DNA of 64,000 bases, taken from positions 2,342,537-2,406,536 of the forward strand of contig NZ_LR732816.1 of assembly GCF_902506205.1 (NCBI RefSeq), given 5' to 3'. Origin of the DNA: Brevundimonas sp. G8 (GTDB lineage: Bacteria > Pseudomonadota > Alphaproteobacteria > Caulobacterales > Caulobacteraceae). The notes under the pieces were generated by a model, which was not told where the DNA came from, ran no database searches, and worked only from the letters and a program-made list of their open reading frames with translations. Every line of letters starts with the position of its first letter. The first letter of the stretch is position 1. The position numbers and the translations under genes were made by a program. Shown piece by piece: positions 45,032-53,802 of the stretch.

Positions 45032-47574
45032 GTTCGGAAACCGGGTTCGATCCCGAACTCTACAAACGCTTCCCCACGACCGAGCCCCGGCCCGAGGGCG
45101 AGTTGGAGCAGCTCGAAGAAGTCTGGTGCGGCCCGCGTCGTCCGTGGGAGTGGATCACCGCGATCAACAACAACTACATCGGCGTCTATTACGTCGGCGC
45201 GGCCATGCTGTTCTTCGTGCTGGCGGGGGTGCTGGCCCTGCTGATGCGGACCCAACTGGCCCTGCCGATGACGGGCTTCCTGGCGCAGGAGACCTACAAC
45301 CAGATCTTCACCATGCACGGCACGGTGATGATGTTCCTGTTCGCCGTCCCGGCGGTCGAGGCGCTGGGGGTGCTGCTGTTGCCCCAGATGCTGGGCGCGC
45401 GCGACCTGCCATTCCCGAGGCTGAGCGCCTACGCCTTCTGGGCCTATCTGGTCGGGGGGCTGTGCTTCTTCGCCTCGCTGTTCTTCGGTCTGGCGCCCAA
45501 CGGCGGTTGGTTCATGTATCCGCCACTGACCTCGACCACCTATTCGCCGGGGATCAACGCCGATTTCTGGCTGCTGGGCATCGGCTTTATCGAGATTTCG
45601 GCCATCGCCGGCGCCATCGAGATCATCGTCGGGGTGCTGAAGACCCGCGCGCCGGGCATGACGCTGGACAAGCTGCCGATCTTCGCCTGGGCCATGCTGA
45701 TCTTCGCCTGCATGATCATCATCGCCTTCCCGTCGATCATCCTGTCGACCCTGCTGCTGGAGCTGGAACGCGCCCTGGGCTGGCCCTTCTTCGATGCGGC
45801 CAAGGGGGGCGACCCCATGCTGTGGCAGCATCTGTTCTGGTTCTTCGGCCATCCGGAAGTCTACATCATCTTCCTGCCGGCGGCGGGGGCGATGTCGACC
45901 CTGATTCCGGCCGTCGCCCAGACCAAGCTGGTCGGTTATCGGCTGGTGGTCCTGGCCATGCTGGCGACGGGCTTCATCAGCTTCGGCGTCTGGGCGCACC
46001 ACATGTTCACCACGGGCATGCCGCAGATCTCGATCAACTATTTCAGCGCCGCCTCGATGGCCGTCAGCGTACCGGCGGGGGTGCAGGTCTTCGCCTGGAT
46101 CGCCACCCTGGCGGCGGGAAGGATGCGGTTCAACACGCCCGGCCTGTTCGCGGTCGGGGGGCTGGTGATCTTCGTCATGGGCGGGCTGACCGGGGTGATG
46201 GTCGCCATGGTGCCGTTCGACTGGCAGGCCCACGACAGCTATTTCATTGTCGCCCACCTGCACTACGTCCTGATCGGCGGGATGGTCTTCCCCCTGTTCG
46301 CCGCCATCTACTACTGGACCCCGATGTCCAGCAGCCGACCGCTGAGCGAGCGGTGGGGCAAGTGGATCTTCTGGTTGATGTTCGTCGGCCACAACGTGAC
46401 CTTCATGCCCATGCACCTGACCGGCCTGATGGGCATGCCGCGCCGGGTGTATACCTATCTGCCGGATCGGGGCTGGGACCTGCCCAACATGATCTCGACC
46501 GTCGGCTCCTTCATGTTCGGCGTGGCGGTCCTGCTGTGGGTCGTCGACATGATCCGCAACTTCCGTCCCTTCGGAAACAAGGACGCGGGCAATGTCTTCG
46601 GCGGGCCGGGGCTGGAGTGGCTGCCCTCCGGACGCTATTCGCTGCGCTCTGTCCCGGTGATCAAGAGCCTGTATCCCGTCTGGGACCAGCCCGAGCTGGC
46701 GCGCGATGTCGAGGCCGGGCGCTACTTCCTGCCAGGCGCGCCGCGCGGCGAGCGCGAGACGATGATCACCAGTCCGATCAACGCCGAGCCGCAATATCTG
46801 CAACGCATGCCTCGGCCGTCCAGCTGGTATGTCTGGGGCGCGATCTTCACGGCCGGTTTCTTCCTGATCCTGACGATCCAGGCCTATCTGGTGTCGGTCA
46901 TCAGCGGCGTTCTGGCCATCTACTGCATTCTCAAATGGTGCTGGGGACTGGATCGGCCCAGCGGCCCGGCGACGGTGGATGTGGGCGGCGGCGTGCGGTT
47001 GCCGACCTATGTCTCCGGCCCCAGCAGTCATGGCTGGTGGGCCATGGTCATCACCCTGATCGTGTCGGGCATGGTCGCGATCATGGCCTGTTTCTCCTAC
47101 GTCTTCCTGTGGAGCCGGCGGCCGGATCTGTGGCAGGCGCCGCCGGAGATCGGCTCGCTGCCGCTGACGCTGGGCCTGCTCGCTGCCGCCGGGATCGGCG
47201 CATGGGCTTCGCAAGGCGCGCTGAAGCTGGGTCGGCCGCGCAGCGCCGGCATCGCCGCGGTTCTGATGCTGGTCGCAACCTTGGCGGCGGGCGGCGCCTT
47301 TGCGGCGGAGGCCTCGGCCTGGTGGAACTGGGGCCTGCGTCCCGACGCGTCCAGCCAGGGCGCGACCGTCTATGCACTATTGGCCTGGCAGGGGACGTTC
47401 GTCGGTATCTCGCTTTTGATGGGGCCGTTCGTCCTGCTGCGTTGGTTGTGCGGACTGGTGTCGCCCCGTCATCCGGCGACCTTTGAAGTGGTCGCCCTGT
47501 TCGTGGCCTTCACGGCGGTTCAGGGAGCGGCGACGACCCTGCTGATCCGCCTGTTCCCCGGCGTGGGCGCATGA
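45028..47574 (+). CDS. coxA: Cytochrome c oxidase subunit I fused to subunit III (caa3 type)
   Basis: The 848-aa protein carries the haem-copper subunit I core: low-spin haem His in MHGTVMMFLF, the CuB/Tyr helix LFWFFGHPEVYIIFLPAAG, the HH pair in VWAHHMFTTG, and haem ligands in HDSYFIVAHLHYVLIGG. From about residue 600 it continues with further helices. From about 660 (SSHGWWAMVITL) the sequence resembles subunit III, so the CoxA-CoxC fusion seen in some caa3 enzymes is present and no separate coxC is needed. It reduces oxygen to water and pumps protons. It overlaps coxB and the following small gene by 4 bp each. Confidence 0.93.
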   Translation: MSSETGFDPELYKRFPTTEPRPEGELEQLEEVWCGPRRPWEWITAINNNYIGVYYVGAAMLFFVLAGVLALLMRTQLALPMTGFLAQETYNQIFTMHGTVMMFLFAVPAVEALGVLLLPQMLGARDLPFPRLSAYAFWAYLVGGLCFFASLFFGLAPNGGWFMYPPLTSTTYSPGINADFWLLGIGFIEISAIAGAIEIIVGVLKTRAPGMTLDKLPIFAWAMLIFACMIIIAFPSIILSTLLLELERALGWPFFDAAKGGDPMLWQHLFWFFGHPEVYIIFLPAAGAMSTLIPAVAQTKLVGYRLVVLAMLATGFISFGVWAHHMFTTGMPQISINYFSAASMAVSVPAGVQVFAWIATLAAGRMRFNTPGLFAVGGLVIFVMGGLTGVMVAMVPFDWQAHDSYFIVAHLHYVLIGGMVFPLFAAIYYWTPMSSSRPLSERWGKWIFWLMFVGHNVTFMPMHLTGLMGMPRRVYTYLPDRGWDLPNMISTVGSFMFGVAVLLWVVDMIRNFRPFGNKDAGNVFGGPGLEWLPSGRYSLRSVPVIKSLYPVWDQPELARDVEAGRYFLPGAPRGERETMITSPINAEPQYLQRMPRPSSWYVWGAIFTAGFFLILTIQAYLVSVISGVLAIYCILKWCWGLDRPSGPATVDVGGGVRLPTYVSGPSSHGWWAMVITLIVSGMVAIMACFSYVFLWSRRPDLWQAPPEIGSLPLTLGLLAAAGIGAWASQGALKLGRPRSAGIAAVLMLVATLAAGGAFAAEASAWWNWGLRPDASSQGATVYALLAWQGTFVGISLLMGPFVLLRWLCGLVSPRHPATFEVVALFVAFTAVQGAATTLLIRLFPGVGA

Positions 47575-47879
47575 GGTTCTGGCTGCTGATGCTGGGCGGC
47601 CTGCTGATCTGGGCCGCCCATTTCCTGGGCCTGTATCTGCTGTCGAGCACCAGCGACGTGGCGCGTGACGACGCCGGGGCGTGGAACGGGGCGGGGCTGG
47701 GCTTCAGCCTGATCTGCCTGATCGCCATCGCCGGTCTGTGCTGGCGTTGCATCGTCTGGCTGCGAACGAAGCCCACGGACGAAACTCGCGCCTTCGGCCT
47801 CCGGCTAGGGGTAGCCGGTGGTCTGCTGGGGGGGATCGGCGTCGTGTTCCAGACCTTGATGTTGCTCACGCCGGCTTGA
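47571..47879 (+). CDS. Small membrane protein of the caa3 oxidase operon
   Basis: The 102-aa protein has three hydrophobic helices (about 3-25, 41-60 and 77-98). The ATG overlaps the coxA stop (ATGA), the same coupling used throughout this operon. It has no family name I can assign, but small membrane proteins at this place often fill the position of subunit IV or an assembly factor. Its WRCIVWLRT segment has a single Cys. A role in the oxidase complex is inferred from position only. Confidence 0.7.
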   Translation: MRFWLLMLGGLLIWAAHFLGLYLLSSTSDVARDDAGAWNGAGLGFSLICLIAIAGLCWRCIVWLRTKPTDETRAFGLRLGVAGGLLGGIGVVFQTLMLLTPA

Positions 47880-47899
47880 GGGTCAGTTGGGTCAATGAG

Positions 47900-48151
47900 C
47901 GCTGTCACGCTAACGGCGGTGAGCGGCAACTTCCCCAGCCCGACGAAATATTATGCGACGACGACAACCCACGCCGCGTCGGCTCGGGCGCGACAGCGTC
48001 GGAGCGTAGATCTGCTGATGAGATGTCTCCACGTGTAGAAGGTATTTTAGATCGCCGCGTGGGTGGTCAGAAAGCGCTGAGCTGAGGCTTGGGTCTTAAA
48101 CAGCGGCTGCTGTCGCTCTCGTCGTCGGATCGGCAGATGAGAGTTCTCCGC
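47900..48151 (-). mobile_element. Truncated remnant of a second IS6-family element
   Basis: The left end (GCTGTCACGCTAACG at about 47901) and about 250 bp of interior align with 39098-39350, at roughly three-quarters identity. The minus-strand reading AENSHLPIRRRERQQ ... FLTTHAAI is followed by an in-frame TAA where IS6 transposases have Tyr. Similarity stops abruptly at about 48151. It is an old, broken element in the same orientation as the one at 39098. The following 196 bp to the FucP stop hold nothing I recognise. Confidence 0.75.
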
Positions 48152-48347
48152 TTCCAACAAGCAGAGGGCCACAGGCGCATTGAGCCTTAGCCATGGTCAG
48201 CCTGCCCGATCCTTGCAGGTTCGTTCTGTCATTCCTTGAGATAATTTTAGGGCTGTCGCGGGTTGGCGGCAGACCGTCGTGCAAGACGTTCATCTTTGGC
48301 ATGAATTGAATACGCGACGACATCAGTCTTGTTGGAACCCGTCAGGA

Positions 48348-49616
48348 TCAAGGCCTGCAGAATCGAGCATACAGGGCGATCACGAGATAGCAGACCACCG
48401 GGATGACGAGCGCGATTCGCAGCGTCGAGATGTCCGCAACGAAGCCGGTGAGCGGCGGGATGATCGCCCCGCCGACGATGGCCATGCATATAATCCCGGA
48501 GCCTTCGGCCGCCCGCTTGCCCAGATCGGCGGAGGCCAGGGTGAATATGGTCGGGAACATCACGGCGTTGACCAGGCCGACGGCGAGTAGCGCATAGCCG
48601 GACAGGGCGCCGGTCGTGAACACCGACAGCGCGATCAACAGAACCGCGCCGAGTGCGACGCTCGCCAGGACTTTCCACGGGGCGATAAACCGCATGACCC
48701 AGGCGCCGAAGAACCGGCCGATGAGGGCGCCGCCCCAATAGAGGGCTAGACGCTCGCCAGCACCTTGGGCTGGGAGCGCCAGGGTGTCGGCCTGCATCAG
48801 GTAGTTAGTCATCAGGCTAGCGACGGCGACCTCGGCGCCGACGTAGACGAAGATACCAAGAGCGCCAAAAGCGAAGCGTGGTCGCCTCAGCAGGTTGAAG
48901 GCGCTGAGGAAGCCGATGGTCGGCGCCCGTCCCTCGATAAGCCGGTTGCGATTGAGCCAGACCACGCCTGCGACGACGGCCAGGGCCACGGCGATGCCAA
49001 TATAGGCGTTGGTGATGACGGCGGACTCCACGGCGCGGTAGGCGGTCAAGGCTGGTCCGCTCAGGTCAGACGCGCTCACCGTCGCCAGCGATCCTAGGAT
49101 GAAAGTGGCCCCGACCCACGGGAAGATAGTGGTGCCGAGCGAATTGAAGGCCTGGGCGAAGGTCAGGCGGCTTGGCGCCGTCCGCGGCTCTCCCAGCATG
49201 GAGATCAGAGGATTGGCCACGACCTGGACCAGCGTCACCCCAGAGGCGAGCACAAACAGGGCGCCGAGGAAGGCCGCGAAAAGCCCGGACCCCGCCGCCG
49301 GAATGAACAGCAGACAGCCAGCCATCATGATCACCAGGCCGACGACGGCCCCGCGCATATAGCCAACCTTCTGGACGAGGGCGGCGGCGGGCAGGGAGAC
49401 AATGAAATAGGCGGCGAAGAAGGCCGTCTGGATCAGCATTGCCTGGAAATAGTTGAGCTCAAACAGTTCCTTCAGCTTGGGCACCAGCACGTCATTGAGA
49501 CTGGTGATGCCGCCGAAGATGAAGAACAGGCCGAAGACGAACCACTGCAGATAGCCGACGTTCCCCCTCGGGCGGCTGGCCGAGGGGATGGTGTCATTGC
49601 CGGGCGTGGCGATCAT
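48348..49616 (-). CDS. FucP/GluP-family sugar:H+ symporter
   Basis: The 422-aa permease has about twelve transmembrane segments and the FucP-family landmarks FFIFGGITSLNDVLVPKLKE, QTAFFAAYFIVSLPAAALV and VQVVANPLISMLG plus RLTFAQAFNSLGTTIFP. Members carry L-fucose, glucose or galactose. Behind a trehalase and GH1 gene, glucose is the reasonable cargo. ATG 49616 follows GGAGAGCCCC. It is the last gene of a seven-gene minus-strand run, 47 bp after the trehalase. Confidence 0.88.
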   Translation of the reverse strand: MIATPGNDTIPSASRPRGNVGYLQWFVFGLFFIFGGITSLNDVLVPKLKELFELNYFQAMLIQTAFFAAYFIVSLPAAALVQKVGYMRGAVVGLVIMMAGCLLFIPAAGSGLFAAFLGALFVLASGVTLVQVVANPLISMLGEPRTAPSRLTFAQAFNSLGTTIFPWVGATFILGSLATVSASDLSGPALTAYRAVESAVITNAYIGIAVALAVVAGVVWLNRNRLIEGRAPTIGFLSAFNLLRRPRFAFGALGIFVYVGAEVAVASLMTNYLMQADTLALPAQGAGERLALYWGGALIGRFFGAWVMRFIAPWKVLASVALGAVLLIALSVFTTGALSGYALLAVGLVNAVMFPTIFTLASADLGKRAAEGSGIICMAIVGGAIIPPLTGFVADISTLRIALVIPVVCYLVIALYARFCRP

Positions 49617-49663
49617 GGGGCTCTCCAGTCAGATGCAGGCGACCTGTGGGGCAAAACATGGTT

Positions 49664-51271
49664 TCAGGGCGCCATCGGCGCCGCTTCGGACAGGGCGTTC
49701 GGGTAGCGGTCCAGCAGAGCGCGGGTGACCCCGTTCGTCCAGCCAAAACCGTCCTGCAGCGGATATTCCCCTCCGCCGCCCGGACGTTGTTCCTCGACGT
49801 CGTATTTCTCGAGCATCTTGCCGGTCTCGCGGTAGACACAGTCAACCGTTCCGAGCCAGCGCGTGGCGATGGTCTGGGCCGTGGCGCGATGCCGGTAATC
49901 GTCGAGCCCCGAAATCGCGACCCACTGGAGCGGCGCCCAGCCATTGGGGGCGTCCCATTGCTGGCCGGTGTTGAGGGCGGTCGCGCGCAAGCCGCCGGGG
50001 GCGATCAGGACGGCCTCGGCCTGGCGCGCCGTTGCACCGGCCTGGTCGCGGCTCGCCCAGCCCGTGAACAGGGGATAGAGGCCCGCTGCCGAGACGCTCG
50101 ACGTCATCCGGCCGGTCCGGCGATCCCAATCTCCGAAGCGGCGTTCCGAAGCGCTCCAAAGGTAGCGGTTCATGGCGCGTTTGCGGGCTCCCGCGCGGCG
50201 ATCGAAGTCGCGCACGCAGGCGCGCTCGGCCAGCGCCCGGCAGTGAGCGGCGATGGTCCGCTCCAGGGTCCACAGCAGGCTGTTCAGGTCGATCGGCACG
50301 ATCTCGGTCGTGTGGAGGGTGGCGAGGTTCTGCGGGTCGTCGAACCAGCGTGAGCTGAAATCCCAGCCGCTCTCGGCGCCTGAGCGCAGGTCGCGATAAA
50401 CCTGCGCGGCGGGCCGCCCCTCAGCCTCGCGGGCCGTGGCGACGTCCTCGGCCCAGCTTTCGTCACGAGGCGTGTCGCGGGCGTCCCAGTAGCGGTTGAG
50501 CAGGGCTCCGTCCGGCATCCGCACGACGTGGTCGCACGCGCCGGTCGCCTCGACGCAGTCGGCGCCCTTCATCCAGAAAGCGTATTCACCCTGCAGGGCC
50601 ATCAGCTGGGCCCGGCGGCTTTCAGCGTCCTTTCGGTTGGACAGTCCGACCATGAGGGCGAAGAAGGGCGGTTGCGACCGGCTCAGATAATAGGTTCGCG
50701 CGCCGTTCGGGATGTGGCCGTGGGCGGCGATCAGGGCCTCGAAGTTCTCCAGCATGGACTCGATGAGCGGCTGCTGGCCGTCGGCTTTCAGGCCCAGCAT
50801 GGTGAAATAGCTGTCCCAATAATAGATTTCGCGGAAGCGGCCGCCGGGAACGACATAGGGCGCCGGCATGGCCAGGGCCGAGGAGCCCGGCTCGGGCGTC
50901 AACGCCGGCCTGGTGAGAATGGGCCAAAGAGCGGCGATGTGCGCCTTCATAACCAGGCCTTGCGGCACGGGCGGCGTGTCCGGCGCGGGCGTGTCTCCGG
51001 GGATGACGAAGCGGGCCTCGACGAAGGCCTTCAGCGCCGTGGCGTCGGTCGGCGGCGAAGCGGCGTAATCGGCCATGATCCGGTCGACAGGCATGCGGGG
51101 CACGGCGTCGACGAAGGTCTTCCCGTCCGGGAAAATCCTCTGCGACTGAACCGCCTCGAACAGCGGACCGTAGAGATCGGCCGGGGTCTGATCGGGTGCA
51201 CGCGCCGCAAGACTTGAGGCGGCCAGGGCGACCAGCAGCAGGCGTCCAAATGGGGGTTTCGCGAAACGCAT
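49664..51271 (-). CDS. treA: Periplasmic alpha,alpha-trehalase (GH37)
   Basis: The 535-aa product has a signal peptide (ATG 51271; LLLVALAASSLAARA). Both trehalase signatures are present: PGGRFREIYYWDSY near 142-155 and QWDAPNGWAPLQWVA near the C terminus, with a Gly-rich GGGGEYPLQDGFGWTNG close to the end. It splits trehalose to two glucose outside the cytoplasm. Position between an HSL-type esterase and a FucP-like permease implies that freed glucose is imported by the permease. A TTG five codons upstream is an alternative start, but the ATG has GGAG at proper distance. Confidence 0.93.
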   Translation of the reverse strand: MRFAKPPFGRLLLVALAASSLAARAPDQTPADLYGPLFEAVQSQRIFPDGKTFVDAVPRMPVDRIMADYAASPPTDATALKAFVEARFVIPGDTPAPDTPPVPQGLVMKAHIAALWPILTRPALTPEPGSSALAMPAPYVVPGGRFREIYYWDSYFTMLGLKADGQQPLIESMLENFEALIAAHGHIPNGARTYYLSRSQPPFFALMVGLSNRKDAESRRAQLMALQGEYAFWMKGADCVEATGACDHVVRMPDGALLNRYWDARDTPRDESWAEDVATAREAEGRPAAQVYRDLRSGAESGWDFSSRWFDDPQNLATLHTTEIVPIDLNSLLWTLERTIAAHCRALAERACVRDFDRRAGARKRAMNRYLWSASERRFGDWDRRTGRMTSSVSAAGLYPLFTGWASRDQAGATARQAEAVLIAPGGLRATALNTGQQWDAPNGWAPLQWVAISGLDDYRHRATAQTIATRWLGTVDCVYRETGKMLEKYDVEEQRPGGGGEYPLQDGFGWTNGVTRALLDRYPNALSEAAPMAP

Positions 51272-51362
51272 CGTCGAGATCTCCAATTTGCGGGCAAGAA
51301 CGCCAGGTTTCTGAACGGAAAAGACGCCCTCCGTTCGACAGGAGACGAATGAAGGGCGAGGC

Positions 51363-52451
51363 TCAGGAGGCGGGGGGAGGCGCTTGTCGGGGGGAGCCGA
51401 GATGGCGGTCGAAGAAGCGGGCGATCAGGCCGTAGGCCTCCTTCGATTCCGGCAACTCAGGCCAGACAAAGAAGGCGTGCCCCAGACCGTCGAACAGGAA
51501 GAGCTCGGACTCGACGCCCACAGCGGCCAGACGCCGGTGCATGGTGGTCAGGGTCGAGGCCGCGAAGTCGCGCCCGCCGGCCAGCAGGAGGGTAGGGGGA
51601 AAGCGCGCGATGACGGCGTCGTCGGTCACCGGGTAGGCCTCTGCGTTGTCCAGTTGGACGCCGTCCATATAGGGATTGGGGATGCCGATGTTATCGACGG
51701 CGGACGGTGGCGGGGCGGTTCCGCCGGTCGTCGCCTGGCCCAGAAAGACGCTGTCCCCGCCATAGCCCGAGCCGGTGCCGCAGAAGGTGCCGATGGCGCC
51801 GGGCGTCGGCAGGTCGTGAGTCTGGAACCAGGCCGTGGCCTGGGCGACGACGACGCCGCCGGCGGAGCAGCCGTACAGGCCGATGTTTTCCGGGCGGTAG
51901 GTTTTCAAGAGTTCGCGATAGACGGCTGCGACATCTTCGGACGCTGCGGGATAGCGGTGCTCAGGCGCGAGGCGATAATCGACGGCCACCACCTTGATCC
52001 GTCCGACGGAGGCGATTGGAATGGCCTCGACCAAGGCGCCGCTGCCCGATCCCCACATCCAGGCCCCGCCGTGGACATTGATCAGGACGCGATCCGCGTT
52101 TTGCTCTGACACGCCTTGCTTGGGGACGACGATATCGACCGGCACGCCGCCCAAGGTCTGACGGTCCTCGCGGGTGGCGTAGAGGGCTCTCACCTCGGCC
52201 AGGCGTGCGTCATTGTAGCGGCCGTAGTGGTCGCGCGCCTTGGCGATATCGTCGCCGAACACGAAAGGCGGCTCGTGCATCAACCGACCGGCGAGAACTC
52301 GCGCCTCCGGGCTGGCGAAGTTGGAATAGGGCAGAACGATCGGGGGGAGACGCGCGGTGGACGGGTCGTCGAGGACAGCGGTGGTCTGCGCCACGGCCGG
52401 CGAGGTCGTCATCAGCAGCGCCAGGGCGGCGCAACAGGTGCGGATCAACAT
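51363..52451 (-). CDS. HSL-family alpha/beta-hydrolase esterase, exported
   Basis: The 362-aa protein has a signal peptide (MLIRTCCAALALLMTTSPAV) behind the site AAAGGAG. It shows the hormone-sensitive-lipase group features: oxyanion HGGAW at 127-131, YRLAPEHRYPAA at 159-170, nucleophile Ser196 in GCSAGG and the His in DGLGHAFF. Such enzymes remove short or medium acyl or acetyl groups, often from natural products. It is 16 bp from the GH1 gene upstream and 91 bp from the trehalase downstream. It probably deacylates a sugar ester in the periplasm; the exact ester is unknown. Confidence 0.87.
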   Translation of the reverse strand: MLIRTCCAALALLMTTSPAVAQTTAVLDDPSTARLPPIVLPYSNFASPEARVLAGRLMHEPPFVFGDDIAKARDHYGRYNDARLAEVRALYATREDRQTLGGVPVDIVVPKQGVSEQNADRVLINVHGGAWMWGSGSGALVEAIPIASVGRIKVVAVDYRLAPEHRYPAASEDVAAVYRELLKTYRPENIGLYGCSAGGVVVAQATAWFQTHDLPTPGAIGTFCGTGSGYGGDSVFLGQATTGGTAPPPSAVDNIGIPNPYMDGVQLDNAEAYPVTDDAVIARFPPTLLLAGGRDFAASTLTTMHRRLAAVGVESELFLFDGLGHAFFVWPELPESKEAYGLIARFFDRHLGSPRQAPPPAS

Positions 52452-52467
52452 GGCGACATCTACTCCT

Positions 52468-53802
52468 TTATCGGGACAGGTCCGACCGTGCGATGCGGGC
52501 CAGAACGTGTGCGCTGGGCTTGATCGTCCGCTTGAACGTCGTGCGATCCACCGAGACCAGGCCGAACTTGGGACCATAGCCCGAGAACCATTCGAAATTG
52601 TCCAACAGGGACCAATGCAGGTAGCCGATCACCGGCACGCCGTCGGCCCGCGCCGTCAGGACGGCCGCCGTGGCTGCGGGGATGAAGCGGGCGCGTTGGG
52701 CGTCGTCGTTCGTCGCCAACCCGTTCTCGGTCACCAGGATCGGCACGCCGGTGCTCTCATGAGCGTAACGGATCGTCGCCCCGATCGCCTGCGGATAGAA
52801 CTCGTCGCCCGTCTGGGTCTGTTCCGTGTCTTTGGGCGTCGGCAAGGGCCCCTCGGCGCCGATCAGGCTGCGGCCATAGGTCTGGACGCCGAGGAAGTCG
52901 TCGTGGCGCGCCTCGGCGAAAAAGGGCGCGTAGACGGCGGCGCGCTTGTCTTCGATCTGACTGCCGGGGCCGACCGCCTGATCGTCCGGGATCGCCAGCG
53001 ACAGGCCCACCGGCAGATCCGATCGCACCGTCTTGATGGCCTGGCGGACCAGGCGGTGCGCCTCGAGCACGGGCGCGACCATGGCGGCGGCGTGCCCGGC
53101 GTTCATCAGCGAGAACCGGTCCGAGCCGCTGGCCTTGGCCGCCTCCGCCAGCATGGCGTCCATGATCGAACGCACGGCGGGGTCGGGCGTCTTTCCCCAT
53201 TCGCCCAGAAGCTGGAGATTGGGTTCGTTGAAGGTGACGACGTGGCTGATCTGGTCGCCCATGTGCCGGACCACCCGCTCGCAGTGGCGGGCGAAGGTCG
53301 CGGGTGCGTCCGGATGGAACCAGCCCCCCTTTGCGGCGAACCAGCGGGGCGAGGTGAAGTGGCTCAGAGTCACCACCGGCGCCAGGCCCGCCTCGCGACA
53401 GGCGGTCACAATACGGCGGTAATGCTCGAGCGCGGCCAGGGACACCTGGCCCTCGGCCGGCTCGACGCGCGACCATTCGACGGAGAAACGGTAGGCATTG
53501 AGGCCCAGGGAGCGAACGATCTCCACGTCTTCACGCCAGCGTTCGAAGCTGTCGCAGGCGTCGCCTGACGGTTCGCTGAACAGGGTGGGTTTGACCTGCT
53601 CCAGCAGCCAGATGTCGCTGGCGACATTGTTGCCCTCGACCTGGTGGCCCGCCGTGGCCGCTCCCCACAGAAAGGGTGCGGCGTTCGCGCGGCGGGCGTC
53701 GCGCGTCGGTGCGACGGCGGTCGCGGCAGCGCCGGTTCGGGGGGCGAAGGCCGCCGCGAGGGTTCCGGCCGCCAGAACGGCGCGTCGGTTGAGTGAGCGC
53801 AT
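52468..53802 (-). CDS. GH1 beta-glucosidase, exported (possible Tat signal)
   Basis: The 444-aa enzyme begins MRSLNRRAVLAAG, a twin-arginine-like signal. The GH1 barrel follows: FLWGAATAGHQVEG, acid/base Glu193 in VVTFNEPN and nucleophile Glu359 in ILVTENGLATN. The conserved FEWFSGYGPKFGLVSVD block closes the barrel. The start overlaps the acyl-CoA ligase stop as TGATG, so the two are translationally coupled although they would act in different compartments. It likely removes a beta-linked glucose from the imported compound. Its ATG is fixed by that overlap and by the signal peptide; a longer upstream frame is only the ligase gene in another frame. Confidence 0.88.
   Translation of the reverse strand: MRSLNRRAVLAAGTLAAAFAPRTGAAATAVAPTRDARRANAAPFLWGAATAGHQVEGNNVASDIWLLEQVKPTLFSEPSGDACDSFERWREDVEIVRSLGLNAYRFSVEWSRVEPAEGQVSLAALEHYRRIVTACREAGLAPVVTLSHFTSPRWFAAKGGWFHPDAPATFARHCERVVRHMGDQISHVVTFNEPNLQLLGEWGKTPDPAVRSIMDAMLAEAAKASGSDRFSLMNAGHAAAMVAPVLEAHRLVRQAIKTVRSDLPVGLSLAIPDDQAVGPGSQIEDKRAAVYAPFFAEARHDDFLGVQTYGRSLIGAEGPLPTPKDTEQTQTGDEFYPQAIGATIRYAHESTGVPILVTENGLATNDDAQRARFIPAATAAVLTARADGVPVIGYLHWSLLDNFEWFSGYGPKFGLVSVDRTTFKRTIKPSAHVLARIARSDLSR

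Noticed and set aside
45010..47214. 734-codon minus-strand frame opposite coxA
   Set aside because: The His/Gln/Asp/Arg-rich, low-complexity translation is typical of the reverse complement of a membrane protein gene; the plus-strand coxA is unambiguous.
39098..48151. Composite transposon made of two identical IS6 copies
   Set aside because: The two elements are only about three-quarters alike, one is truncated, and no matching target duplications are visible.
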